DNA of 64,000 nt from Oxalobacteraceae bacterium AB_14 (GCA_000381565.1 KB906724.1:840350-904349), one strand, 5' to 3'; positions 19,968 through 28,935 are shown, numbered from the stretch's first letter. The notes: generated from the sequence alone by a model not told the origin. Numbers and translations: made by a program.

Positions 19968-22730
19968 TTACATCTTTTCTACGAATACCACGGCGCTGCG
20001 TGGTGGAATTGCAAACGTGCCGGAAGCGGCGTCGTACTTGGCTTCCAGGGCCACGCGTTTGTCCGCTGCGGCCATGTTGGTGTGGACCGGATGCAGCTGG
20101 TAGCGGCGGTTCTTTTCTGCGTCGACCGTCACGCGCTGCGCCACCTTGTCGACGTTGATCAGGTAGGTGATGGACTTGAAGTTGGCGCCCGCGTAGCCGG
20201 CGCCGTCCAGGTGGGCGACGATCACGGTCGGCACCTGGCCGCTGCCGGTGTTGTGGAAGCGCAGGCGCTGCTTGATGTCGGCGGCGGTGCGCAGGCGGAA
20301 CAGCGTGCTGCTGGAGCGGATCGCCAGCAGGTCGCGGAAGGCGTCGCGCGCGTAGGCGATGTCTTTCGGCGACGGCTTGATGGCGGCATCGCGCAGCAGC
20401 GGCTTGATCAAGTCGTAGTCCTTGCCGTTGTCTTCCGCGCGCGGGACGCCGGTGCCGTAGTAGTTGTCCTGGTAGCTCCAGTCGATGCGGTTGAACCAGT
20501 CGCCCGATTCGAAGCTGTTGCGGTCCAGCGATTTGGAACGCAGGATATCGAAGCCCGCATGGAAGTAGGCCACGCCCTGGCTGAAGGCGTTGATGGCGGC
20601 GCCCAGCATCTGCACCTGCGCGCGTTCGGCGCTGGTGGTGGCGCGCGGCAGCTTGAAGGCGTTGATGTCGTACAGCGTCTGGTTGTCGTGGTTCTCGACG
20701 TAGTTGACCACTTCGCCCGGCTCGCTGGCGTAGCCGGCCGGCTGGTTGCCACCGTAGACGAGGTCCTGCAGCTGCTGCGTCTTGCCGTCCGAGGTTTGCA
20801 GCGGGTAGCTGCGGATCGAACCGGCCAGGCCGACCTTGACCAGGTCCGACGCTTGCAGCAGGTCGCTGACGGGACGTGCGCCCGCCTGCGCGTTGGCGTC
20901 GTACACCAGGCCGTTGATGTAGCCTTGTTGCGTGATCATCTGCACGCCGCTGTCGCCGGCGCCGCCGCCGCGTACCGCGTCGCGCGCGCGGTCGCTGAAG
21001 GTGCCGATGCCGCTGCCGTTCAGCGACAGCTGCGAGGCCTGCACGAAGCGCGCGCCGTCGGCCACTTCGCCGAAGTTCCAGCCTTCGCCGATCAGGTTAA
21101 TGTGGCGGCCGGTGGCACGGTCGGCTCGGGCTTGCAGCTGCTCCATCGCGGCGCGCGGCTGGTGGCCCATCAGGTCGAAGCGGAACGAGTCGATCTTGTA
21201 CTGCACTGCCCATTGTTCGACCGAGTCGATCATCAGTTTGGCCATCATTAGGTTTTCGGTGGCGGTGTTGTCGCAGCAGGTGGAGCGTTCGATCGCGCCC
21301 TTGGCGTTCAGGCGGTGGTAGTAGCCGGGCACCACGCGGTCCAGCACGGACTTCTCGTTCTGGCCGGCGATGAAGGTGTGGTTGTACACCACGTCCATGC
21401 CGACGCGCAGGCCGGTCTTGTGCAGCGCCTGCACCATCTGGCGGAATTCGACGATGCGCTTGGCGCCGTCGGCCGGATCGGTGGCGTAGCTGCCTTCGGG
21501 CGCGTTGTAGTGGTAGGGGTCGTAGCCCCAGTTGTAGCAGTCGGTGGCCTGGGTCCTGGCGACCAGCGCTTGCTGTTCTTCGCTGTCCGGCGCCAGGCCG
21601 GCCGGGATGGCCGGCGTGACGCAGCCCTTTTCCGGCACGCTGCCGATGTCGTACACGGGCAGCAGGTGGATGTCGGTCATGCCCGCCTTGCTCAGCGCCG
21701 CCAGATGCTTCATGCCGTTGGAGCTGGCTTCGGTGAAGGCGGTGTACTTGCCGCGGTTGGCTGCGCTGACGGTGCTGTCGTTGATCGAGAAGTCGCGCAC
21801 ATGCAGCTCGTAGACCGTCATGTCGGATTGGGCGGCCACTTTTTTCGGAGCGGAGGTTTTGTCCCAGCCGGCGGGCTTCAGGTTGGCCGCGTTCAGGTCG
21901 GCAATGTAGCTGCGCTTGGAGTTGGTGGTCAGGCTGATCGAATAGGGATCGGTGACGAGGTTGCGCACCAGGCCCGCCGATGGCGCCACCACGTCCACCA
22001 GGTATTGGTAGTACTGGCCGGAGCGTTTGCCGTCAAGCTGCGCGGACCAGATGCCGGTGGCGTCGTCGCGCTGCATGGCGGTGATGGCGGAGGCTTTGCC
22101 GGAACCGCTGGCGTAGGTGCACAGCGCCACGCGCTGCGCGGTCGGCGCCCAAAGCTTGAAGCCGGTTTGTTTGCCGACACTGACGCCCAGGTCGCGCGCG
22201 TTGGCGGCGCTGGCATACAGGTCATCGAGCGCGCCGGCGATTTGCAGCGTGGTGGCGTCGCGCACGGTGCCGTCATCGGCCTCCTGCACCAGCATGACCT
22301 GCTGGGTCAGCACGCCGCCGAGGCGCGCGGCGTCCGCTGCTGCCAGCGTCAGCACCGCGCCGTTGCCGACGAATTTGAAACGCCGTGCGACTTCGGACCG
22401 CAAGCCGCCAGCAAGGCGCGTCAAAGCCAGCGAGCCATCCGCGCCGGACACGCGCGCGCCAGGCGTCGCATGCAGCGAGGCGGAAGCGGAGTAATACAGT
22501 TTGAAAGCGCCGGCGGAAGCGTCGGCGCCCGGCCACTTGACCAGTTGGCGATTGAGCCAGTAAGCCCGCGCATCGACAGCGACGGCGGGCTGCAGGACGG
22601 TGGCGAACGGCCCATCGCAAGCGGCCAGCGTCGCATCGGCGGCCGCAGCCGCCACACAGCTCAACGCCAGCGCGCCGCCCATAAAAACCCGGGTGACTCG
22701 TCGCCACGTCCCAAAATGCATACTGCCCAT
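19968..22730 (-). CDS. pulA: Pullulanase-type alpha-1,6-glucosidase, exported
   Basis: A 920-residue debranching enzyme that cleaves alpha-1,6 bonds in pullulan and branched dextrins. The signal peptide (~residues 1-32, ending AAAADAT) precedes an N-terminal pullulanase beta domain. A CBM48-like domain follows (~195-290, with GKQTGFKLWAPTAQRVALC), then the GH13 barrel: GMDVVYNHT (I), SFRFDLMGHQP (II, nucleophile Asp), IGEGWNFGEV (III, acid/base Glu), NYVENHDNQTLYD (IV). The C-terminus matches the DUF3372-type pullulanase tail. GGAGG lies 8 bases before the ATG at 22730; a second in-frame ATG three codons on is possible. Its promoter has a HexR-like site. Likely first gene of a pullulanase-lipoprotein-GH92 transcript. 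Confidence 0.93.
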   Translation of the reverse strand: MGSMHFGTWRRVTRVFMGGALALSCVAAAAADATLAACDGPFATVLQPAVAVDARAYWLNRQLVKWPGADASAGAFKLYYSASASLHATPGARVSGADGSLALTRLAGGLRSEVARRFKFVGNGAVLTLAAADAARLGGVLTQQVMLVQEADDGTVRDATTLQIAGALDDLYASAANARDLGVSVGKQTGFKLWAPTAQRVALCTYASGSGKASAITAMQRDDATGIWSAQLDGKRSGQYYQYLVDVVAPSAGLVRNLVTDPYSISLTTNSKRSYIADLNAANLKPAGWDKTSAPKKVAAQSDMTVYELHVRDFSINDSTVSAANRGKYTAFTEASSNGMKHLAALSKAGMTDIHLLPVYDIGSVPEKGCVTPAIPAGLAPDSEEQQALVARTQATDCYNWGYDPYHYNAPEGSYATDPADGAKRIVEFRQMVQALHKTGLRVGMDVVYNHTFIAGQNEKSVLDRVVPGYYHRLNAKGAIERSTCCDNTATENLMMAKLMIDSVEQWAVQYKIDSFRFDLMGHQPRAAMEQLQARADRATGRHINLIGEGWNFGEVADGARFVQASQLSLNGSGIGTFSDRARDAVRGGGAGDSGVQMITQQGYINGLVYDANAQAGARPVSDLLQASDLVKVGLAGSIRSYPLQTSDGKTQQLQDLVYGGNQPAGYASEPGEVVNYVENHDNQTLYDINAFKLPRATTSAERAQVQMLGAAINAFSQGVAYFHAGFDILRSKSLDRNSFESGDWFNRIDWSYQDNYYGTGVPRAEDNGKDYDLIKPLLRDAAIKPSPKDIAYARDAFRDLLAIRSSSTLFRLRTAADIKQRLRFHNTGSGQVPTVIVAHLDGAGYAGANFKSITYLINVDKVAQRVTVDAEKNRRYQLHPVHTNMAAADKRVALEAKYDAASGTFAIPPRSAVVFVEKM

Positions 22731-22744
22731 ATCGCCGCCTCCAA

Positions 22745-22772
22745 AACTATAGATTTAGGTAGTGCGGCTACA
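22745..22772 (-). promoter_or_regulatory. Promoter with overlapping HexR-like site for pullulanase
   Basis: On the minus strand TTGTAG, 16 bases and TATAGT form a likely -35/-10 pair. The -35 lies within the 15-bp motif GGTAGTGCGGCTACA (plus strand 22758-22772; 10 of 12 arm positions). The motif ends where the terminator of the upstream gene leaves its U-tract, so transcription and regulation are tightly packed. Confidence 0.55.
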
Positions 22773-22804
22773 AAAAACCGGCAAATACCCCTGTATTTGC
22801 CGGT
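22771..22804 (-). terminator. Rho-independent terminator of the ORF6N gene
   Basis: ACCGGCAAATAC and GTATTTGCCGGT (22777-22788 / 22793-22804) form a perfect 12-bp stem with a 4-base loop, followed on the minus strand by TTTTTT. It ends the upstream ORF6N transcript and isolates it from pullulanase. Confidence 0.85.
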
Positions 22805-22821
22805 TATGGTAATCCAAAATC

Positions 22822-22836
22822 TGTAGTTTTGGTACT
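22822..22836. promoter_or_regulatory. Second HexR-like site upstream of pullulanase
   Basis: TGTAGTTTTGGTACT keeps one perfect arm and matches 9 of 12 arm positions. It lies 64 bp from the better copy, between the ORF6N stop and its terminator, so it may be an auxiliary site or chance. Confidence 0.35.
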
Positions 22837-22851
22837 TTATGTGTTGGGGCG

Positions 22852-23421
22852 TTATTTTTCTTCCGGAACAATAAACCCTATCGGCCGTTTAGGCGCGGGC
22901 TCAGGTTTGATTGTCAGTTGGCGTAGGATTTCAAATATCTGTTTGATATGGGCGTGCGTGTATTGCCCAAGGTCGTCATTTTGAATAGAAAGCAAAGAGG
23001 TTCTGCTTTCTAGTTGGTCTAGTCGCAATGCGAGTTCTTTGCTCGATATAGAGGCCTCACGCATGCGAACGAACGTTCTCATGATTTCGATATTTACCGC
23101 AATTGCTGTGGCGCTGCCAAGTACTGATGAGAGCATGGCTACGCCTTGTTCGGTAAATGCATAGGGGGCGTAGCGTCGCCCTCCGCGACCGGTCTTTGAG
23201 GTCACAAATTGTGACCTCAAAGAGGTCCACTCAGAATCATCCAGCTGAAACATAAAATCTGATGGGAAGCGTTCCCTATTTCGTTTGATGGCTTGCATCA
23301 GAACTTTTGTGGGAACGTTATACAAGTGCGCCAAGTCGCTATCGAGCAATATTTTTTGCTCCCTCACGACTTGGATCTTCCCGGCAATTCCGGGCGTGTA
23401 TGTAGTTGGTTGGACGGTCAT
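22852..23421 (-). CDS. ORF6N-domain DNA-binding protein (phage antirepressor-like)
   Basis: A 189-residue protein with an N-terminal ORF6N/KilA-type domain (~residues 12-100). The domain contains QKILLDSDLAHLYNV, TKVLMQAIKRNRERFPSDF and YAFTEQGVAMLSSVL. A helical, probably coiled-coil C-terminal half follows. Such proteins are common in prophages and accessory islands, where they bind DNA. It is visibly richer in A/T than its neighbours and has its own terminator, so it looks like an insertion into the glucan locus between the pullulanase and the POT transporter. Function here unknown. Confidence 0.85.
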   Translation of the reverse strand: MTVQPTTYTPGIAGKIQVVREQKILLDSDLAHLYNVPTKVLMQAIKRNRERFPSDFMFQLDDSEWTSLRSQFVTSKTGRGGRRYAPYAFTEQGVAMLSSVLGSATAIAVNIEIMRTFVRMREASISSKELALRLDQLESRTSLLSIQNDDLGQYTHAHIKQIFEILRQLTIKPEPAPKRPIGFIVPEEK

Positions 23422-23457
23422 CCCTGTCGATCATTCTTTTTGAGATGACTGCCAAGC

Positions 23458-25056
23458 TTACGCGACCTTTGGAGCATCCATTCGATAATTGTCCACCATT
23501 TTGTAGCGTATCGCGTACAGCGCGAAGATCGCCGCGACCAGCAGCGCGAAGGCGGCGAAGAAGAACATCTGGAACGCGATCAGGCTGATCCCGCTGGTGG
23601 CGATGTGTGCGCTGACGGCGTCATTCTTCACGCCCGAATTGACGATCAGCACCCACAGGTTGCCGATGGTGACGGCCAGGTACCAGAAACTCAGGATGAT
23701 GCCTTTCATCGGCGCCGGCGCCTGGCTGTACGCGAATTCCAGCCCCGTCGCCGACACCAGTACCTCGCCCAAGGTCAGCAGCGCGTACGGCAGCAATTGC
23801 CACAGGATGGACACCTTGTCGCCGCCGTCCATGCGCAACTGGATCATGCCGATCACCACCCACGCGGCGGCCGACAGCGCGATGCCCATGCCCATGCGGC
23901 GCAGCGGTGTCGGCGTGACGCCGATGGCGCGCATGATAGGGAACAGCGCCAGGTTGTTGAACGGGATCAGCAGCATCACCAGGATAGGATTGACCGCCTG
24001 CATCTGCGCCGGCAGCAGCGTGAATTCCCAGCCGAAGATGTTCAGCAGCGGGCTATCCATCGAGTTGGCCTGCACGATCCAGGTCGACGCCTTCTGGTCG
24101 AACAGCGACCAGAACGGCGTCACCATCGCGAACACGATCAGGATGCGCAGCACCGAGCGCACGCCTTCCACCGCCTCGTCGCTATGCAGGCCGCGCGCGC
24201 GGTCCAGCTGCATCGACACGCCGATGCCGCCGAAGGCCAGCAGCAGCACCAGCGCCAGGCAGGCGGCGATGACGAAGCCCCATTGCGGCGCCATGCACAG
24301 CGACGCCACCGCGCCCAGCGCGCCGACGCCGGCCATCATCAGGCCGGGACGGCCCAGGAGATCTCCTGGGCGGCCGGGCTGCTTGCTCATCAGCGCGGTG
24401 CGGGCCACGCTGCTGAAGGAGTTCGGATTCGGCGCGGCCGGCGGCACGTGGATGTACTTGCGCTTGCCGAGCCAGAACACCAGCGTGGCGACCGCCATCA
24501 GGATGCCGGGTATGCCGAAGGCGACGGCCGGGCCGTAGTCGCGCAGGAACACCGGCATCAGCAGCGAGGCGAAGAAGGAGCCGAAGTTGATGATCCAGTA
24601 GAAGGCGTCGTACACCAGCTTGGCGCGGTTCTTGTTGGTCTGGTCGAACTGGTCGCCGACGAAGGCCGCCACCAGCGGCTTGATGCCGCCCGAGCCGAAG
24701 GCGATCAGGAACAGGCCGAAGTAGAAGCCCTTGAGGTTGTCCTCGAAGATCGCCAGGCAGGCATGGCCTGCCACGTAGATCAGGCTGAACCAGAACACCG
24801 TGTTGTATTTGCCGAACCAGCGGTCGGCCAGCCAGCCGCCCAGCAGCGGGAAGAAGTACACGCCGATGACGAAGGTGTGGAATACATGCTTGGCTTCGCT
24901 GGCGCGGTCGGCCAGCGGCACGAACAGCAGCAGCGTGCTGAGCAGGAACGGCGTGAGGATGTTGCGCATGCCGTAGAAGCTGAAGCGTTCGCAGCCTTCG
25001 TTGGCGATGATGTAAGGAATTTGCCGGGGCATCGGCCCGTTGCCGGTGTTGCTCAC
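23458..25056 (-). CDS. POT/PTR2-family proton:oligopeptide transporter
   Basis: A 532-residue inner-membrane transporter with about 14 hydrophobic segments. The N-terminal signature NEGCERFSFYGMR is the ExxERFxYYG proton-coupling motif of peptide POT carriers, followed by GGWLADRWFGKYNT and FGSGGIKPLVAAFVGDQF. The start is GTG at 25056 with AGGAGA 8 bases upstream. Family members import di- and tripeptides with protons. A near-perfect HexR-like site, 21-35 bp upstream, places it with the glucan genes, and the M2 dipeptidyl peptidase at 7.8-9.6 kb would supply its substrate. An unusual sugar substrate cannot be excluded from sequence alone. Confidence 0.88.
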   Translation of the reverse strand: MSNTGNGPMPRQIPYIIANEGCERFSFYGMRNILTPFLLSTLLLFVPLADRASEAKHVFHTFVIGVYFFPLLGGWLADRWFGKYNTVFWFSLIYVAGHACLAIFEDNLKGFYFGLFLIAFGSGGIKPLVAAFVGDQFDQTNKNRAKLVYDAFYWIINFGSFFASLLMPVFLRDYGPAVAFGIPGILMAVATLVFWLGKRKYIHVPPAAPNPNSFSSVARTALMSKQPGRPGDLLGRPGLMMAGVGALGAVASLCMAPQWGFVIAACLALVLLLAFGGIGVSMQLDRARGLHSDEAVEGVRSVLRILIVFAMVTPFWSLFDQKASTWIVQANSMDSPLLNIFGWEFTLLPAQMQAVNPILVMLLIPFNNLALFPIMRAIGVTPTPLRRMGMGIALSAAAWVVIGMIQLRMDGGDKVSILWQLLPYALLTLGEVLVSATGLEFAYSQAPAPMKGIILSFWYLAVTIGNLWVLIVNSGVKNDAVSAHIATSGISLIAFQMFFFAAFALLVAAIFALYAIRYKMVDNYRMDAPKVA

Positions 25057-25076
25057 TATTTTCTCTCCTGATTTTG

Positions 25077-25091
25077 TGTAGTTTGACTACT
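25077..25091. promoter_or_regulatory. HexR-like operator upstream of the POT transporter
   Basis: TGTAGT-TTG-ACTACT matches 11 of 12 arm positions of the shared motif. It lies 21-35 bp upstream of the minus-strand GTG, just downstream of an A/T-rich promoter-like stretch (minus-strand TTTACA then AAAATA-type -10). Confidence 0.6.
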
Positions 25092-25141
25092 ATTTTTATC
25101 CGACGATTTTTTGTAAATATTCGTAAGATATTGATTTTTAT

Positions 25142-25160
25142 GGATTAATTGTATTAATCC
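25142..25160. promoter_or_regulatory. Perfect 19-bp palindrome between POT transporter and GH13 genes
   Basis: GGATTAAT-TGT-ATTAATCC is a perfect 8-bp inverted repeat in the divergent intergenic region. It differs from the HexR-like motif and may bind a second regulator. No matching regulator gene is in view. Confidence 0.4.
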
Positions 25161-25197
25161 GCAAGTGCCTCATGGATTGAAAAAACCATATTCGTGA

Positions 25198-25212
25198 TGT
25201 ATATTGTCTACA
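25198..25212. promoter_or_regulatory. Degenerate HexR-like site before the cytoplasmic GH13 gene
   Basis: TGTATATTGTCTACA matches 9 of 12 arm positions and ends 36 bp before the chosen ATG. Weak, but in the expected position. Confidence 0.35.
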
Positions 25213-25248
25213 AACTTATATCCAGCTTTGCCAACCCCGGATTTTCTT

Positions 25249-26886
25249 ATGACTAAGCAACTTACACAAGTTTCCCCGCACTCCCAGGACTGGTACCGCG
25301 AGGCCATCATCTACCAGGTCTACCCGCGCAGCTTCAACGACACCAACGGTGACGGCATCGGCGATTTACCCGGGATTACGGCAAAGCTGGACTATATCGC
25401 ATCGCTGGGCGTGGACATCGTCTGGATTTCGCCTTATTTCAAGTCGCCGATGAAGGATTTCGGCTACGACATCTCCGATTACTGCGACGTCGATCCGATG
25501 TTCGGCACCTTGGCCGACTTCGACGTGATGATCGCCAAGGCGCACAGCCTGGGCCTGAAGATCATGATCGACCAGGTGATGGCCCACACGGCCGAGGAGC
25601 ATGCATGGTTCAAGGAGAGCCGCTCCAGCCGCGACAATCCCAAGGCCGACTGGTACGTCTGGTCCGATCCGGCGCCGGACGGCAATCCGCCGAACAACTG
25701 GATGTCGGTGTTCGGCGGTTCGTCGTGGCAGTGGGACACGCGCCGCCGTCAATACTATTTACACAATTTCCTGGTCAGCCAGCCGCAGGTCAATTTCCAC
25801 AACCCGCAAGTGCAGCAGGCGCACCTGGACGCGCTGCGTTTCTGGCTGGAGCGCGGCGTCGACGGCATCCGCCTGGACGCCTGCAACTTCCACTTCCACG
25901 ACCAGCAGCTGCGCAGCAATCCGCCGGCCGTCAACCGCGACACCGCCACCGTCTCGGACGTCAACCCCTACGGCATGCAGGCGCACATCTACGACAAGAG
26001 CCGCCCGGAGAACCTGGCTTTCCTGCAGAAGCTGCGCTCGCTGTTGAATGAATACCAGGCGGTCGCCATCGGCGAGGTGGGCGCCGACGATTCGCTGGCC
26101 GTGATGGCCGAGTACACTGCCGACGGCGACAAGCTGCAGATGGCCTACAGCTTCAACCTGCTGGTGCCGACCTGCTCGTCGCACTACATCCGCCAGCAGG
26201 TGGAGAATTTTGAAGCGCGCGTCAAGGGCGGCTGGGCCTCCTGGTCGGTCGGCAACCACGACGTGCAGCGCGTGGCGACCCGCTGGGGCGGCCCGGACGC
26301 GCCGGCGGCGTTCGCCAAGATGATCCTGGCGATGCAGCTGTCGCTGAAGGGCACGCCGTGCCTGTACCAGGGCGACGAACTGGCCTTCGCCGAGGCGGAC
26401 GTGCCGTTCGAGCTGCTGCAAGACCCGTACGGCATCACCTTCTGGCCGGAGTTCAAGGGCCGCGACGGCTGCCGCACGCCGATGGCCTGGACCGGCGCTG
26501 CCAACGGCGGCTTCACCGCAGGCAAGCCGTGGCTGCCGGTATCGCCGGACCACCTGGCCAAGGCGGCCTCGGTGCAGGAGGGCGACGCCGCGTCGTCGCT
26601 GGAATTCACCCGCAAGTTCATCGCCTGGCGCCGCAAGCTGCCGCAGCTGACGCGCGGCGCGATCCAGTTCTTCGACACGCCGGAACCGGTGCTGGCGCTG
26701 CGCCGCGACGCCGGCGGCGAGCGCGGCATCATCGCCGTGTTCAACCTGGGAGCGGAGCCGGTCAGCTGCGCGTTGCCGCAGGCGGTGGGCGCCGAGCAGA
26801 TGGACGGCTACGGCCTGCCGGGCACGGTGGTGGACGGCCAGGTGCAACTGCCGGCCTTCGGCGCCTGGTTCGGCTACGCGGCATAA
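25249..26886 (+). CDS. Cytoplasmic GH13 alpha-glucosidase (oligo-1,6/alpha-1,4 type)
   Basis: A 545-residue GH13 subfamily 23-like exo-glucosidase that would hydrolyse imported maltose, isomaltose or short dextrins. No signal peptide. Motifs: WYREAIIYQVYPRSFND near the N-terminus, a calcium-like loop NTNGDGIGDLPG, MIDQVMAHT (I), GIRLDACNFHF (II, nucleophile Asp), IGEVGAD (III, Glu), VGNHDVQR (IV). The ATG at 25249 is chosen; an in-frame TTG at 25204 would add 15 residues that overlap the putative operator. The ribosome site is weak. It is immediately upstream of the glucokinase fusion (82 bases), which fits its glucose product. Confidence 0.92.
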   Translation: MTKQLTQVSPHSQDWYREAIIYQVYPRSFNDTNGDGIGDLPGITAKLDYIASLGVDIVWISPYFKSPMKDFGYDISDYCDVDPMFGTLADFDVMIAKAHSLGLKIMIDQVMAHTAEEHAWFKESRSSRDNPKADWYVWSDPAPDGNPPNNWMSVFGGSSWQWDTRRRQYYLHNFLVSQPQVNFHNPQVQQAHLDALRFWLERGVDGIRLDACNFHFHDQQLRSNPPAVNRDTATVSDVNPYGMQAHIYDKSRPENLAFLQKLRSLLNEYQAVAIGEVGADDSLAVMAEYTADGDKLQMAYSFNLLVPTCSSHYIRQQVENFEARVKGGWASWSVGNHDVQRVATRWGGPDAPAAFAKMILAMQLSLKGTPCLYQGDELAFAEADVPFELLQDPYGITFWPEFKGRDGCRTPMAWTGAANGGFTAGKPWLPVSPDHLAKAASVQEGDAASSLEFTRKFIAWRRKLPQLTRGAIQFFDTPEPVLALRRDAGGERGIIAVFNLGAEPVSCALPQAVGAEQMDGYGLPGTVVDGQVQLPAFGAWFGYAA

Positions 26887-26968
26887 GACGGCGGTATTTG
26901 CACCGGTTTCCTTCTTAACATCACGTATTTCGGGTATGCTTCCGCCAACTGTTTTGACTGAATTGACG

Positions 26969-28843
26969 ATGAAACAAGCTGAAGTAGATCAAAAACTGAA
27001 CCGCACCGCCTTCGCCGACGGCCCGCGCCTGCTGGCCGACATCGGCGCGACCCACGCCCGCTTCGCCTTGCAGACCGCGCCCGGCGAGTTCCGCGCGGTG
27101 CGCGTGCTCAAGTGCGACGACTACACCGACATCGTGGCGATGCTGCGCTCCTACCTGTCGGACCATGCCGATATCACGCTGAACCACGCGGCGCTGGCGG
27201 TGGCCAATCCGGTCAGCGGCGACCATGTGCGCATGACCAACCGCGACTGGGAATTCTCCACCGACGCAGTGCGCCGCGCGCTGGGCCTGCACACGCTGCT
27301 GGTGGTGAACGACTTCACCGCGCTGGCGATGTCGCTGCCGGGTTTGAAGCCGGCCGACCTGATGCAGGTGGGCGGCGGCAAGCCGGCCTCCAATTCCGTC
27401 ATCGGCGTGCTGGGGCCGGGCACCGGCCTGGGCGTGTCGGGCGTGATACCGACCGTCGACGGCTTCGTCACGCTGGGATCGGAAGGCGGCCACACCAACT
27501 TCGCGCCGGCCGACGAGCGCGAATATTCGATTTTGCAGTACGCCTGGCAGACCTGGTCGCACGTCTCGACCGAGCGCCTGATCTCCGGCCCCGGCATGGA
27601 GATCATCTACCGCGCCATCGCCAAGCGCAACGGCCGCCAGGTGCGCGACCTGAGCTCGCAGGAGATCATGGCCGGCGCGCTGACCGACAAGGACCCGTTG
27701 TGCCTGGAGGTGCTGGAATGCTTCTGCGCCATGCTGGGCGGCGCCACCGCCAACCTGGCCGTGACCCTGGGCGCGTTCGGCGGCATGTTCATCGGCGGCG
27801 GCATCGTGCCGCGCATGGGCGAGTGGTTCGCCTCGTCGCCGTTCCGCACGCGCTTCGAGGCCAAGGGCCGTTTCACCAGCTACCTGTCGGAGATTCCGAC
27901 CTATGTGATCACCACGCCGAATCCGGCCTTCTATGGCGTGGCGACGATCTTGTCCGAGCACCTGCGCGGACGCAGCGGCGCCAACACGCTGATGGAGCGC
28001 GTGCAGCACCTGCAGCACGAGTTGACGCCGGCCGAACAGCGCGTGGCGCAGCTGGTGCTGGAGCAGCCGCGCCTGGTGCTCAACGAGCCGATCGCCGACA
28101 TCGCGCGCCTGGCCGAAGTGAGCCAGCCGACCGTGATCCGTTTCTGCCGTTCGCTGGGTTTCCTCGGCCTGGCCGATTTCAAGTTGAAGTTCGCCAGCAG
28201 CCTGACCGGCGCGATTCCGGTGCGCCACAGCCAGGTGCGCGTCAGCGACAGCACGCACGACCTGAGCGCCAAGGTTATCGATAATACCGTTTCCGCGATC
28301 CTGAAATTCCGCGACCAGCTCGACGTGCGTTCGCTGGACAAGGCGATCGCGCTGGTGGCCAAGGCCAAGCGGGTCGAGTTCTACGCGATGGGCAATTCGC
28401 GCGTGGTGGCGCTGGACGGCCAGCACAAGTTCTTCCGCTTCCGCATTCCGACCTCGGCGTATGGCGACTCGCACCTGCTGACCCTGGCGGCCGAACTGTT
28501 GAATCCGGGCGACGTGGTGATTGCCATCTCCAATTCCGGCAAGTTGCCGGATCTGCTGGCGGCGGTTGATGCGGCGCGGGCGGCGGGGGCGGACGTCATC
28601 GCCATCACGTCGAGCAACTCGCCGCTGGCCAAGAAAGCCAGCGTCTGCCTGGCGGTCGACCACAGCGAGGACAGCACGACCTTCCTGTCGATGATCTCGC
28701 GCATCCTGCAACTGCTGCTGATCGACATCCTGTCGGTGGGCATCTCGCTGGACACGCAGAACTCGCGCCTGGTGGTCGAGCACAAGACCGCCGGCGGCGG
28801 CGACGACAACCGCCGCCTGCTGATTTCCCACCTCGACAGTTAA
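26969..28843 (+). CDS. glk: Bifunctional glucokinase / RpiR-HexR family regulator fusion
   Basis: A 624-residue fusion. Residues ~15-330 are a proteobacterial Glk-type glucokinase: DIGATHARFAL (phosphate loop), LGPGTGLGVSGV, and GGMFIGGGIVPRMGEWF. Residues ~340-420 are an RpiR helix-turn-helix (LTPAEQRVAQLVLEQP, IADIARLAEVSQPTVIRFCRSLGFLG). Residues ~460-600 are a SIS sugar-phosphate domain (VEFYAMGNSRVVALDGQHKF, VIAISNSGKLPDLL). HexR proteins sense KDPG or glucose 6-phosphate; here sensor and glucose-phosphorylating enzyme are one chain, an arrangement known in Burkholderiales. The ATG at 26969 is preferred over 26936, because the latter overlaps a -10-like TATGCT with TTCTTA 17 bases upstream. 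Prime candidate to bind the TGTAGT-N3-ACTACA sites. Confidence 0.93.
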   Translation: MKQAEVDQKLNRTAFADGPRLLADIGATHARFALQTAPGEFRAVRVLKCDDYTDIVAMLRSYLSDHADITLNHAALAVANPVSGDHVRMTNRDWEFSTDAVRRALGLHTLLVVNDFTALAMSLPGLKPADLMQVGGGKPASNSVIGVLGPGTGLGVSGVIPTVDGFVTLGSEGGHTNFAPADEREYSILQYAWQTWSHVSTERLISGPGMEIIYRAIAKRNGRQVRDLSSQEIMAGALTDKDPLCLEVLECFCAMLGGATANLAVTLGAFGGMFIGGGIVPRMGEWFASSPFRTRFEAKGRFTSYLSEIPTYVITTPNPAFYGVATILSEHLRGRSGANTLMERVQHLQHELTPAEQRVAQLVLEQPRLVLNEPIADIARLAEVSQPTVIRFCRSLGFLGLADFKLKFASSLTGAIPVRHSQVRVSDSTHDLSAKVIDNTVSAILKFRDQLDVRSLDKAIALVAKAKRVEFYAMGNSRVVALDGQHKFFRFRIPTSAYGDSHLLTLAAELLNPGDVVIAISNSGKLPDLLAAVDAARAAGADVIAITSSNSPLAKKASVCLAVDHSEDSTTFLSMISRILQLLLIDILSVGISLDTQNSRLVVEHKTAGGGDDNRRLLISHLDS

Positions 28844-28851
28844 CCCAACCC

Positions 28852-28932
28852 CGTCGTTCCCGCGCAGGCGGGAACCCATGGAACGTTGGCTCAGTTAGCT
28901 CAGCATGGATTCCCGCCTGCGCGGGAATGACG
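28852..28932. repeat. REP-like inverted pair between convergent genes
   Basis: Two copies of TTCCCGC-CTGCGCGGGAA in opposite orientation (from CGTCGTTCCC at 28852 to GGGAATGACG at 28932) flank a short centre. Each is itself a GC-rich hairpin, and the pair forms a longer one. This is the usual make-up of a REP/BIME-type extragenic element. It lies between the glucokinase fusion stop and the convergent merR stop, and could stop transcription from both sides. Confidence 0.7.
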
Positions 28933-28935
28933 ATT

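Noticed and set aside
28885..28912. tRNA D-arm-like GGCTCAGTTAGCTCAG
   Set aside because: Lies in the centre of the REP-like inverted pair; no acceptor stem, anticodon arm or T-arm can be built around it.
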